Notes: generated by a model from the sequence alone, not told the origin. Positions 1 to 7,970 are shown, counted from the stretch's first letter. The stretch: DNA of 15,141 bases from an uncultured Oscillospiraceae bacterium (GCA_934561335.1 CAKTGD010000021.1:1-15141); one strand, 5' to 3'. A program made the numbers and translations.

Positions 1-120
1 ACCTTCTATGATGATTGCCTGAAGAGTTTCAACATACCGGAGTTGAGCCGCGGTCCCGTTCCATTCGATGCCATCGATGTAGAGAATGTGATGAAGCAAG
101 AAGCAGAAAAGTTTAAATAA
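1..120 (+). CDS. C-terminal 39 residues of an unidentified protein (5' end outside window)
   Basis: The frame is open from base 1 and ends at TAA (118-120). It encodes 39 residues, beginning TFYDDCLKSFNIPEL and ending QEAEKFK. The ending is charged and soluble-looking, with no membrane segment or motif I recognise, so I assign no function. The frame is credible because it is open to the window edge and is followed within 10 bases by a strong hairpin terminator. The gene is convergent with the six-gene minus-strand operon to its right. Confidence 0.6.
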   Translation, partial: TFYDDCLKSFNIPELSRGPVPFDAIDVENVMKQEAEKFK

Positions 121-128
121 AAAAAAAC

Positions 129-168
129 AAAAACGCTCCTGTTACCATATTGCAACAGGAGCGTTTTT
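129..168. terminator. Bidirectional intrinsic terminator between convergent genes
   Basis: A perfect 15-bp inverted repeat (129-143 with 154-168) encloses a 10-nt loop. The core arm is AACGCTCCTGTT. A T-run follows on the plus strand (164-169), and the A-rich stretch 118-133 gives a U-run on the minus strand. It can therefore stop both the plus-strand gene ending at 120 and the minus-strand operon ending at 212. Confidence 0.9.
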
Positions 169-189
169 TATAAACATACGTTTGAATTC

Positions 190-217
190 TTCACTCTTCG
201 TTTTTCACTCTTCACTT
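190..217. repeat. Four degenerate heptad repeats (TTCACTC type) overlapping a stop codon
   Basis: Successive 7-mers read TTCACTC, TTCGTTT, TTCACTC, TTCACTT. The last overlaps the TGA stop (212-214, read on the minus strand) of the haem-propeller lipoprotein gene. A similar 7-bp tract sits at the stop of the next gene upstream (1764-1791). Slippage-prone heptads behind stop codons would explain it; no function is visible. Confidence 0.65.
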
Positions 218-1705
218 AACCTTCGTCGGAATCCTCTTATCACTCATGATTTCATTTCCTGCCGCACGGGCATCCAGCTCTACTGGCTTGGATGTGAAAT
301 CAGGGGTATTATAGGAATCCAGCAACTCATCGTAGTACTTCTTCGGATTGCGCTGAGGCAAGAGGAACGGCTTGCTTACATTGCCCTTGTCATCGATGCA
401 GGCGAGATAAAGACGGGTATAGAGACCGTCACCGCGACGAGATGTAAAGACAAACCAATGAGAATCCCTGCTCCAGTTGTGCCAACTGTCCGTATTCTTA
501 CTGTTGGCAGCCGTCATCGGGCGAGCCTGTCCTGTCTTCAAATCCAGCAACCAGTTATCCGCTTCCTTATGCCAGATAGGAAAACAGCCATAGTCGCTCA
601 TCGTAAACATGATGTATTTGCCATCATACGAAGGACGGGGATGGGTAGCACTCTTGCCCAGTTCACGGGCATTGAAGATGGTATCCACCTTGTTTCCAAA
701 CTTACCCGTAGCGGCATCGAAACCTATCTTGCAGATATTATACTTGATATCCTTGTAACCGCTTGGGATAGGCTCTGCCGTAGAAGAACAGAAATAGAGC
801 GTCTTGCCATCAGGCGAGAATACCGGATAAGTCTCGTAATGGTCTTTCGTCATCAGGAGCGAATCCAATATCAGCTCATGGGTGGCAGGCTGATAAACGA
901 ATACATCCGAAGCCTGGTCAAAGACTTCGATGCGCTCATCCTTCACGGCATGGAAACTCTGATGGGTGGTATTGGTACTGTAGGCGCAATACTTGCCCGA
1001 TGGATGCCAGTAAGGATAAACCATCGAACCCTTCAGTGAATCATTCTTCGCCTTCAGCCACTCCCGCTTGCCGTTCTGAGAAACCAAGGTAGCACCATGG
1101 TCACCACGTACATGGAAGGTAAACTGATCAGGATTGGTTCTGTTTGCCGTATGACAGTTGAGACAGGCACCCGGTGCCGCCTTATTCTCAAGGATTGCAG
1201 TTTCCTCGAAGTTACTCAGGTTGCGCTGATAGATGCCCAACTTGCCATACACCTCATAACCTGGAGCGATGCGACGATAAGTCAAACCCCAGTCGTTCAG
1301 TTCGTATGGGCTTACATAGATATTGAAGTCCTTGTACTTCAATTTTTCGCCATTCTTCTCTACAAACACAGAAACTATGAGTTTTTCACCCTTGTTCTTT
1401 TTCAAGAAATCATGCCATTCATCTACCTCAAACTCCGCATACTTCTTGTCGTAAGAATATAGCCCCTCTATGGTTTTCGGACCTTGCACACATACATACA
1501 TATCCTCAATATCCTCGTCCGCCATGTTAAAATCGAGCGGTGCGATATTGGCAGGAACTGTAACCCCAACATAATCGGGGAATATCTTAGGGAATTGATT
1601 GATTTCCTTGGCATCTCTCCACGCCGGAGGGTAACAACATGCACTAAGCGAAGCCATCACCACTCCAACCAACAGAGAGCACAATAAAGATTTTATCGTT
1701 TTCAT
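212..1705 (-). CDS. Mono-haem c-type, TolB/PD40-like beta-propeller lipoprotein (copy 2)
   Basis: This is a 497-residue predicted lipoprotein and the last gene of the six-gene operon. A signal peptide ends in the lipobox LSAC with lipidated Cys23. An N-terminal domain of about 150 residues starts at YPDYVGVTVPA (about 43). Next comes one haem-c motif, CLNCH (181-185), inside NCHTANRT. Propeller-type blades follow: WHPSGKY (about 233), FSPDGKTLYF (about 296), SYDGKYIMF (about 359) and WSRDSHWFVF (411-420). Histidines 234, 248, 409 and 416 are shared with the paralogue at 3648-5117 and are candidate axial haem ligands. Relatives are often labelled cytochrome c biosynthesis or TolB-like proteins, but nothing here shows a maturation role. 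An electron-transfer, sensing or substrate-binding role in the envelope is inference. The start is MKTIKSLL, immediately before the signal core. An 85-bp gap separates it from the upstream gene. Confidence 0.85.
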   Translation of the reverse strand: MKTIKSLLCSLLVGVVMASLSACCYPPAWRDAKEINQFPKIFPDYVGVTVPANIAPLDFNMADEDIEDMYVCVQGPKTIEGLYSYDKKYAEFEVDEWHDFLKKNKGEKLIVSVFVEKNGEKLKYKDFNIYVSPYELNDWGLTYRRIAPGYEVYGKLGIYQRNLSNFEETAILENKAAPGACLNCHTANRTNPDQFTFHVRGDHGATLVSQNGKREWLKAKNDSLKGSMVYPYWHPSGKYCAYSTNTTHQSFHAVKDERIEVFDQASDVFVYQPATHELILDSLLMTKDHYETYPVFSPDGKTLYFCSSTAEPIPSGYKDIKYNICKIGFDAATGKFGNKVDTIFNARELGKSATHPRPSYDGKYIMFTMSDYGCFPIWHKEADNWLLDLKTGQARPMTAANSKNTDSWHNWSRDSHWFVFTSRRGDGLYTRLYLACIDDKGNVSKPFLLPQRNPKKYYDELLDSYNTPDFTSKPVELDARAAGNEIMSDKRIPTKVK

Positions 1706-1763
1706 TTTCTAACCAAATATTATCAACGTGTATTATGCACTAATTATCAGCAAGATTGCCAAC

Positions 1764-1791
1764 TTAACATTTAACACTTAACATTCAACAT
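1764..1791. repeat. Four tandem heptads (TTAACAT/TTAACAC/TTAACAT/TCAACAT)
   Basis: Four head-to-tail 7-mers lie in the 85-bp gap between two operon genes and touch the stop codon of the membrane-protein gene (1791-1793). The third is identical to the first and the others differ by one or two bases. This is the second heptad tract in the window that sits directly behind a stop codon. Confidence 0.7.
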
Positions 1792-3620
1792 TAATATATA
1801 GTTTTCTTCTCCTCCTTCTTAGCTTCCTCCTTGTCTTGTATCACCATATAGTGCCAGGCATTGGATACATACGGCTGCTGACCAAGCTGGGGATTCTTCG
1901 GATTCTGCATATAGAGTTGGATGAAATTGAGCGTATTGTTCACGTTCTGTGCATCCACACTATATGGGATGGTACGCGGATTGCTATGCGTCTTCATCCA
2001 GTTGCCGATGAGAATTTCCTGGAAGGAACGTGGAATATGGTCATAACCCACGAATCTACCCAGCGGATAATACTGCATGAACTTCTCCATATCGCGCTGC
2101 AGGAGTTCGTAGCAAACCAGGTATTCGTATGCCATCTTGTTATGGTTATCATTCAGGAAGAGCAAGCCCAGCATCTGGTCCATCTCCCGGTCGCTGAAGA
2201 GGAAGTCCTGCTTCTTCTCACGATACTTGCGCAGCTTGCCATAGATAGGATGCTGGTTGATTGCCTTCTCATTACCCAGCAGCGCCATCGTCTGATTCGC
2301 CCAGTTGCTATAGAAGAGCGTTTTCTGCAGTCGGCGGAGCAACTTGGCAGCTACCTGATAGTTGCCGTTGATGATTTCGCACTCTATAATTCTGCGGGTC
2401 AATCGGGCACTCTTGCGATAATTCGGTATCGCTTCCTGCGCCTCGAACATATATCTTTCGGCATCATTCACCATTCCCAGACGGAAGAAGATTTCTGCAG
2501 TAGATACCGGTGAAATCATATCGCGTGTAAAGGTAGGAAACAAGCCCTCGCCTCCATTCTGATAGAACTCGAAAAGGCGGTCGGCAAGTTGTCCTTTCTG
2601 GCTCAAGGCAAGATTCACACACGAAACACTGAGCGGTGTGGTAGCCGGTTTCTTCTCTGCCTTCTCAATGATCTTATCCCACTGTTCGGTGCGAACCAGG
2701 AAATCATAATCTATCAGGTCGTAGGTCATTGCATCAAAAGAAGCCTTGATGCCGAACCATGAAGCCACAATCACCAATGCATACGCCAAGGCCATCACCA
2801 CCTTAGATTGCTGCAGCTTCTTAATCCAGGCATGACCATCAGGAACCATACCAAAGAAAACGACTACGACGGTCCATATCATCACACCCAAAGGCAACGG
2901 AGAAACCGTACCCGGATAGCGATAATAATTGAGTCCGCTAAAGATACGGTACAATGGATACTGCAACGATTGCGTGGTCAGCAATATCCAGGCCACGGTG
3001 AGTATCAGCAGACAGGCAGAATAACCCAGACTGGAAAGAATGTGTCCATTCTGCTTGCCTTTCATCAGCGTATCTCCTATCATCAGGGCGGCATAAAGGA
3101 ATACCACCGGTCCCAGGAACCAATAAACCAATGCCGTGCTCACCAGTTCGAACACCACCTTCACTAACCGGTTGTGGAACCGGTTGTGAATCCAGCCCAT
3201 CAGCAAGGCGCCCGACAGTGCCACAACGAAAGAAAGCAACAGATTCTGGTCGCCCATGGCACACCATAATACAATACTAGGTACAAAGCTCAACAGATAT
3301 CTCGGGAAAACGGCTTTCATTCCATATTGCTTCATTAGTCCCCACGAGATAGCCTGTATGCTCATCAAGAGCAGGGCGATGATGGTACCGCCCAAGACAG
3401 GCATATAATAGAACTGTACCAAAAACTCACTGATATAGTCAGCCAATCCTCCAGGCAGCACAATGCGCTCCAGGAAATAGTTGGTATCAAAGAGAAACAT
3501 CTGATACTGTTCCTGAAAGCACAAGCCGCTCATGTAAGGAACAGACCAGAATATCACTACCGCCACACCGAAGAGCAGCGACAACAGCGGTTTCCAAGAT
3601 TTTATCATCAAATTCTTCAT
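1791..3620 (-). CDS. DUF6057-type polytopic membrane protein with helical-repeat C-terminus (long paralogue)
   Basis: The 609-residue protein has a membrane N-half and a soluble C-half. Hydrophobic segments lie at about 11-29, 71-95, 107-122, 127-145, 158-180 and 199-215. Two more lie at about 244-258 and 273-291. A loop after the first helix carries the motif GGLADYISEFLVQFYY (57-72), identical in the paralogue at 5114-6685. From about 310 the protein is helical with TPR-like pairs, for example WDKIIEKAEK, CVNLALSQKGQLADRLF, and MLGLLFLNDNHNKMAYEYL near 483-501. It ends in a charged, lysine- and glutamate-rich tail. The function of this family is not known to me. Its placement before a haem-propeller lipoprotein, repeated twice in this operon, suggests it anchors or handles that lipoprotein. 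It starts 27 bp after the preceding stop, with a modest GGAG upstream. Confidence 0.85.
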   Translation of the reverse strand: MKNLMIKSWKPLLSLLFGVAVVIFWSVPYMSGLCFQEQYQMFLFDTNYFLERIVLPGGLADYISEFLVQFYYMPVLGGTIIALLLMSIQAISWGLMKQYGMKAVFPRYLLSFVPSIVLWCAMGDQNLLLSFVVALSGALLMGWIHNRFHNRLVKVVFELVSTALVYWFLGPVVFLYAALMIGDTLMKGKQNGHILSSLGYSACLLILTVAWILLTTQSLQYPLYRIFSGLNYYRYPGTVSPLPLGVMIWTVVVVFFGMVPDGHAWIKKLQQSKVVMALAYALVIVASWFGIKASFDAMTYDLIDYDFLVRTEQWDKIIEKAEKKPATTPLSVSCVNLALSQKGQLADRLFEFYQNGGEGLFPTFTRDMISPVSTAEIFFRLGMVNDAERYMFEAQEAIPNYRKSARLTRRIIECEIINGNYQVAAKLLRRLQKTLFYSNWANQTMALLGNEKAINQHPIYGKLRKYREKKQDFLFSDREMDQMLGLLFLNDNHNKMAYEYLVCYELLQRDMEKFMQYYPLGRFVGYDHIPRSFQEILIGNWMKTHSNPRTIPYSVDAQNVNNTLNFIQLYMQNPKNPQLGQQPYVSNAWHYMVIQDKEEAKKEEKKTIY

Positions 3621-3647
3621 GATTCTCCAATCTAAATTTTTATTCGT

Positions 3648-5117
3648 TTATTCTCTCACCGTTACTTTCGGACGTTCATCCGAAAAGATCTGATTGCGGG
3701 TTTCCTTCATATCCAGCTCCACCTTGGTCTTGGTGAAATCCGGTACATTATAGGCATCAAACAGCCCATGATAATATTTCCACGGATTGCGCTGCGGAAG
3801 AAGGAATGGTTTGGTTGCCTTACCCTTATCATCAATACTCGAAATGTAGAGACGGGTATAGTTCCCGTTTCCACGCTTACTGGCGAAGACAAACCAATGC
3901 GAGTTGCTGCTCCAGTTGTGATAGCTCTCACTCATCTTACTGTTCACCGCAGTCAGCGGATAAGTCTGCCGTGTCTTCAGGTTCATCATCCAGAGATCAG
4001 CATCGGGTTGCACGATAGGGAAATTGCTTCTGCTGCACCGTGTATACATCAGCCATTTTCCATCATACGACGGACGAGCCAAGACGTAACTCATATTCGT
4101 CTTCGGACCGTTCAGCAGCGTATCCACCTTTTCTCCAAACTTTCCCGTTTTGGCATCGAAAGGAATACTTACCAGCGAGCACTTCACTTTCAGATACTCA
4201 GCCGGTACACGGCAAGCCTTCGAAGTACTATAATATAAGGTATTGCCATCTGCACTGAAAGCTGGGAATATCTCCAGCCAGTCGGGAGTCATCAGTTTCT
4301 GGTCTGTTACCAGTTGATTGTTACGTGTATCCAGTACCACGATGTTGCTGAAGTCGTGATAAACTTCTATCGGCTTGTAAGTTCCCACGAAGAAACACTG
4401 GTGAACGGCATTGGCAGCATAAGCCACATAGTTGCCTTCCGGATGCCAGTAGGCATAGCTTCCGGCTGCCTTGGTAGAATCGGTCTTGGTATCTATCCAT
4501 TGCTGCTTGCCATCCTTCATAATCAGGGTACCTCCACCCTCACCACGTATCTGGCAGGTCAGTTGTCGGGCATCTGTACGATTGGCTGTATGGCAATTGA
4601 AACATCTGCCCGGCAAGGCGGTTTCTGTCATGATAGCCGTTTCATCAAAGGTATGGATATCGCGCTGATAGATGCCGATGTTGCCACCCACTTCGTAGCC
4701 GGGAGCAATACGGCGATAGGTCAAACCGTAATCATCCAGCCGATAAGGACTCACCATCATCTGGAAATCCTGATATTGCTTCCACTTGCCATCCTTACGG
4801 GTACTGACGGTAAAAGAGATGCTTCCACCGATATTCTGCTCAGTAAGCTGATGCCAGTCTTCCACATCGAAGTCAGCCCATTCACCACTGACATGCAGTT
4901 CGCCGCCCTTGCTTCCTTTTGCCACGACATCCACCACATCAATGGTATCACCTTTGATATTGAAGTTCATCGGAGCAATATCAGCCGGAATGGTCACCCC
5001 GATATAGTCGGGATAGATGCTAGGCTTACGGTTCACCATAGTAGGATTCTCAACCGACGGAGTACAGGCGGTCATCCCCATCCATACTATCATCAAAGTA
5101 TAAATAATCTTTTTCAT
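3648..5117 (-). CDS. Mono-haem c-type, TolB/PD40-like beta-propeller lipoprotein (copy 1)
   Basis: The 489-residue protein is a full-length paralogue of the 497-residue protein at 212-1705. Its signal peptide ends at MTAC, with lipidated Cys18. It shares the N-terminal block YPDYIGVTIPADIAPM (35-50), the block YRRIAPGYE (about 134-142), and a single CFNCH haem motif (172-176) followed by TANRT. Propeller-like blades follow at WHPEGNY (about 224), FSADGNTLYY (about 287), SYDGKWLMY (350-358) and WSSNSHWFVF (402-411). The C-terminal PFLLPQRNPWKYY block is also shared. Candidate second haem ligands are His225, His239, His400 and His407. Its start overlaps the stop of the preceding membrane-protein gene as ATGA, with an exact AAAGGAGG six bases upstream, so the two are probably translationally coupled. 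Function unknown; an envelope redox or binding role is inferred. Confidence 0.85.
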   Translation of the reverse strand: MKKIIYTLMIVWMGMTACTPSVENPTMVNRKPSIYPDYIGVTIPADIAPMNFNIKGDTIDVVDVVAKGSKGGELHVSGEWADFDVEDWHQLTEQNIGGSISFTVSTRKDGKWKQYQDFQMMVSPYRLDDYGLTYRRIAPGYEVGGNIGIYQRDIHTFDETAIMTETALPGRCFNCHTANRTDARQLTCQIRGEGGGTLIMKDGKQQWIDTKTDSTKAAGSYAYWHPEGNYVAYAANAVHQCFFVGTYKPIEVYHDFSNIVVLDTRNNQLVTDQKLMTPDWLEIFPAFSADGNTLYYSTSKACRVPAEYLKVKCSLVSIPFDAKTGKFGEKVDTLLNGPKTNMSYVLARPSYDGKWLMYTRCSRSNFPIVQPDADLWMMNLKTRQTYPLTAVNSKMSESYHNWSSNSHWFVFASKRGNGNYTRLYISSIDDKGKATKPFLLPQRNPWKYYHGLFDAYNVPDFTKTKVELDMKETRNQIFSDERPKVTVRE

Positions 5118-6685
5118 TCTTCGCCTCCTTTCTGTTTACTCATCATTCGTTTCACGTATTCTGCGTATGGCGAACCCGGTACATTCCCCTGATTCTGTAT
5201 GCACTTCACAGCATCCTGATAACCCACAGGCATCTGCATATAGCCACCATATTGCTGTACCCAACTGCCATAAAGCATGAATCCCTGGATATCTCCCTTC
5301 AAGAGCATCTGCCCCATAAAGTAGTCGAGCGCCATTTTGTTATCCGGATTGTTGATGAAGAGGAGTCCCATCATCTTGTCAATCTCATCATAGCTATAGA
5401 TCATTTCCGTCTTGAAGCGCATTCTTCTTGCCCTTCCCAAATCTGGATCATGACTGATAGCCGTATCATTGCCCAGCATCGCCTCCATCTTCACTGCCCA
5501 GTCATGATAGAAAAGCGACTGCTTCAAGAGATCGATATTCTTACGGGCTACAGCATACTTGCCATTTACAATCTGGCATTCGGTAATGCGCTTCATCAAT
5601 CTGCCACTCATCTTTCCATTCAGGATGGAAGCCTGCAAATCGCTGGCATAGCGAAGAGAAGAGTTCACGAGACCCAGATGCCAAAAGGCTTCCATCGTAG
5701 GATACATCGACATGTTGTCACGGGAACGGGGAGCCAGCAAGGCATCTTCCCCACTCTGATAGAAAGAAAACATGCGGTCGGCAAGCTGACGGGTCTGAGC
5801 AAGAGCAAGATTTACGCAGTTGCTGGTATAGAACACCTGTACCTGATTCTCCTGCGCATCATGGATGATATCTTCCCACTTCCCGTTACGCACCTGTTCG
5901 TTCAACTTGAGCAAAGCATAGAGGTCCTTGTCATATCCCCATTTCTGCCCCGGATATTGCATCGGCACACGATAATAGTTGATACCAGCCATCACAGACA
6001 TCAAAGGATATTGCACAAGAAGGGTGCTATAGCAAACCAGCTGTATAGCCCAGAGATAGAGTATAGACAAAGGATAGGCAATCGCAACGGAAGGAAGCTT
6101 GCCTTTCTTCACCTGCATCAGGAAAAAAGCCAGACGGAGGAAGACATAAAGCCAGGTTGCACCGCCTCCAATCAGCCAGAACAGAATGGGTATCAGAAGC
6201 ACATCTGCCCACGCAATCCTTGCTCCCCATCTCCGGGTAGCAAGATTCATGAGCCATGTTGACAGCAGGGCCAAGGTCAGAGCTATCGGGAAAGACAGGA
6301 GCACTTCGATATCTCCCATCACTTCCAGCAACAGGATAGAAGGAAGAAGAGCCATGAGCATCCCATACCACTTCAACGGCTTGGCTGTATAACTTCTGAT
6401 TACCTGATAGGTAAGCGACAGGAAAGCCATGAAGAGAAAGGCCAGGATGGCGGCACCCACAACAGGAACATAATAGAACTGTACCAGGAACTCGCTGATA
6501 TAATCAGCCAAACCACCTGCCACACTCAGGTCATACCAAAAGTAGTCGGCAGACCAAAGAAAGAGCTGGTTCTGCTCCTGATAACATAAGGCTTGTGGAT
6601 AACCACAATACCAAAAAAGGAAGATGCATAAGCCGAACAATGCGACCAGAGTCATTTTCCCATATCTAGAAATGAACTTTTTCAT
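5114..6685 (-). CDS. DUF6057-type polytopic membrane protein, short paralogue
   Basis: The 523-residue protein is a paralogue of the 609-residue protein at 1791-3620. It has the same architecture: a first helix at about 11-29, the loop motif GGLADYISEFLVQFYY (57-72), more membrane helices up to about 225, then the shared GINYYR (234-239). From about 270 the helical-repeat region starts at WEDIIHDAQEN and continues with CVNLALAQTRQLADRMF and MMGLLFINNPDNKMALDYF. Between GINYYR and WEDII it has only about 30 residues, against about 79 in the long copy. It therefore lacks the last two hydrophobic segments; losing a pair leaves the side of the C-terminal domain unchanged. It also lacks about 40 C-terminal residues. 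Its stop overlaps the start of its lipoprotein partner by 4 nt. Function unknown. Confidence 0.85.
   Translation of the reverse strand: MKKFISRYGKMTLVALFGLCIFLFWYCGYPQALCYQEQNQLFLWSADYFWYDLSVAGGLADYISEFLVQFYYVPVVGAAILAFLFMAFLSLTYQVIRSYTAKPLKWYGMLMALLPSILLLEVMGDIEVLLSFPIALTLALLSTWLMNLATRRWGARIAWADVLLIPILFWLIGGGATWLYVFLRLAFFLMQVKKGKLPSVAIAYPLSILYLWAIQLVCYSTLLVQYPLMSVMAGINYYRVPMQYPGQKWGYDKDLYALLKLNEQVRNGKWEDIIHDAQENQVQVFYTSNCVNLALAQTRQLADRMFSFYQSGEDALLAPRSRDNMSMYPTMEAFWHLGLVNSSLRYASDLQASILNGKMSGRLMKRITECQIVNGKYAVARKNIDLLKQSLFYHDWAVKMEAMLGNDTAISHDPDLGRARRMRFKTEMIYSYDEIDKMMGLLFINNPDNKMALDYFMGQMLLKGDIQGFMLYGSWVQQYGGYMQMPVGYQDAVKCIQNQGNVPGSPYAEYVKRMMSKQKGGEE
5124..5131 (-). promoter_or_regulatory. 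Consensus Shine-Dalgarno inside the upstream gene (translational coupling)
   Basis: On the minus strand AAAGGAGG lies six bases before the ATG at 5117, inside the last codons of the 5114-6685 gene, whose TGA overlaps that ATG. Strong Shine-Dalgarno sites are uncommon in Bacteroidota and I see none this good before the other genes in the window. It supports both the start choice and tight coupling of the pair. Confidence 0.75.
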
Positions 6686-6743
6686 GTACTCAATAGATTA
6701 GTCCGGATAACCATATTTACCAACATTCCCTACAGCAAATATT

Positions 6744-7328
6744 TTACTTTGCGGAAGGATACATGTTCTGAAGAAAATTCTTAAACACTCCGGCAGGCTG
6801 ACGCTTGAGGAAGGCGATGTTATATTCCTTCAACTGGTTCTGAATCTCCTTACCCTTGGTCATCAGCAACTGGTCAGAGCCTTCCTGACGGGCTTGCATA
6901 CGAAGCTGGTTGTAGGCACTGTTAAACTTCATGATCTGATCTTTCCATACCTGGAGAGAATCATTCTGAGGAGTTCCCCCGGAAATACTGTTGGCACCGA
7001 CCATAACCTTGATGTCGCCAGGTTCAGAAACAACCAGCAAGTCCTGTACACCATCACGATAGTGATAATCTATGCGAATCACTTTCATCTCAGTAGTATC
7101 GGCAACAAATTCAAACTTGCCGTCCTTGATGACAACAGAATCCACATGGGCAGCATCCTGCAGTCCAAACATAGGCACAAGGAAAATCTTCTTGCCATCC
7201 CATCGGTTAGATTCCATCGTACCATGGATACGGCAATTACCCTTTTCAGCAGACTTACAACCTGCCATTACTACCATACTCGTAACGGTCATCAGAGCGA
7301 CAACCATCAATAACATCAATTTTTTCAT
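6744..7328 (-). CDS. DUF4369-type lipoprotein without a thioredoxin domain
   Basis: The 194-residue lipoprotein has a signal peptide ending MAGC, with lipidated Cys24. Residues about 31-125 form a beta-rich domain (CRIHGTMES, KKIFLVPMFG, DSVVIKDGKFEF, PGDIKVMVG) that resembles DUF4369. That domain is usually found in front of TlpA/AhpC-type thioredoxin domains in Bacteroidota. Here the chain ends after a helical linker (about 125-190, with QVWKDQIMKFNSAYNQ), so no CXXC thioredoxin module is present. It is the second gene of the operon, 24 bp after the HU-like gene and 58 bp before the first membrane-protein gene. A part in handling thiols or haem of the neighbouring CXXCH lipoproteins is only a guess from context. 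The domain assignment is by eye. Confidence 0.75.
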   Translation of the reverse strand: MKKLMLLMVVALMTVTSMVVMAGCKSAEKGNCRIHGTMESNRWDGKKIFLVPMFGLQDAAHVDSVVIKDGKFEFVADTTEMKVIRIDYHYRDGVQDLLVVSEPGDIKVMVGANSISGGTPQNDSLQVWKDQIMKFNSAYNQLRMQARQEGSDQLLMTKGKEIQNQLKEYNIAFLKRQPAGVFKNFLQNMYPSAK

Positions 7329-7352
7329 TGTTCTCTTTAGGTTAAATCTTGT

Positions 7353-7970
7353 TTATTTATTCAGTTCTTTTTCAGCTAGAAAATAGAGAGGAGCATTGCT
7401 TGCGCCCTTCTTTACCAGAAGCCCTTTCTCCGTAAAATGCTTCAACCATTTCAAGGCTGTCTGCTGGCGCAAGGAGAAATGGAATTCCATGTCACGTCGG
7501 CAAATATATTCATTCTCTTTCAGGAAATCTGCCATCTTGCTCCACAACTGTTCTTCGGTATATTGCCGTGACCTTGTTGTGAATTTGGAACGTTCAAACT
7601 TGACATGCCGTGAAACCTCATTCAGCAGTTCGGCAGTAGGCTTGAAGTTTATATTACGCAGACGGATGTCATTACCTGTCACCTTTTCCATCGTCTTGCC
7701 TTCCGGCAACTCTGTTGTAACAGACAGGGAGAGATAGCCCACTTGCGGAAGATAGAAGCGAGCACCTTGCGACAGTTCGGTCACGATCAGCCCATGCAGC
7801 GCAGTCATCACAGCCTGCACATCAGCCCTGGTAAGCGAACAGACCTGCTCTATATGCTCTTCTATCTGCTTACTGGTCATCGGTTCATGGTCTCGCAACC
7901 GGACAAATTTCTGTTCTCCACCTTCGCCCTTCGAGTTATGGATGGAATGGATTTCATACTTTATTGCCAT
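7353..7970 (-). CDS. HU-like DNA-binding protein (HU-HIG type) with C-terminal winged helix
   Basis: The 205-residue protein is first in the six-gene operon. Residues about 1-125 fit the Bacteroidota HU-related fold: a short strand start (MAIKYEIHSIHN), two helices (MTSKQIEEHIEQVCSLTRADVQAVMTALHG, written here only to mark 31-60), then GARFYLPQVGYLSLSV and a C-terminal helix PTAELLNEV. HU itself is about 90 residues. The extra part, about 138-200, reads as a winged helix: QLWSKMADFLKENEY, then SLRQQTALKWLKHFTEKG as recognition helix, then LLVKKGASNAPLYFL as wing. It probably binds DNA and may be nucleoid-associated or an autoregulator of its own operon; the long repeat-rich leader upstream is an obvious candidate target. 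The start ATG (7968-7970) gives the usual family N-terminus. Confidence 0.85.
   Translation of the reverse strand: MAIKYEIHSIHNSKGEGGEQKFVRLRDHEPMTSKQIEEHIEQVCSLTRADVQAVMTALHGLIVTELSQGARFYLPQVGYLSLSVTTELPEGKTMEKVTGNDIRLRNINFKPTAELLNEVSRHVKFERSKFTTRSRQYTEEQLWSKMADFLKENEYICRRDMEFHFSLRQQTALKWLKHFTEKGLLVKKGASNAPLYFLAEKELNK

Noticed and set aside
182..1039. Long plus-strand ORF opposite the haem-propeller lipoprotein gene
   Set aside because: It lies wholly antisense to a gene with lipobox, CXXCH and a paralogue, and its product has no recognisable motif.
1706..1763. Possible internal promoter before the last operon gene (ATATTTG near 1711-1717, minus strand)
   Set aside because: Spacing inside the -7 element is off by one and no matching -33 TTTG is found at 20 bases.
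2938..3267. 109-codon minus-strand ORF in another frame
   Set aside because: Nested out of frame inside the long membrane-protein gene, arginine- and glycine-rich as expected of a frame shadow.
5252..6262. 336-codon plus-strand ORF
   Set aside because: Antisense shadow of the short membrane-protein gene; rich in His and Ile with no domain.
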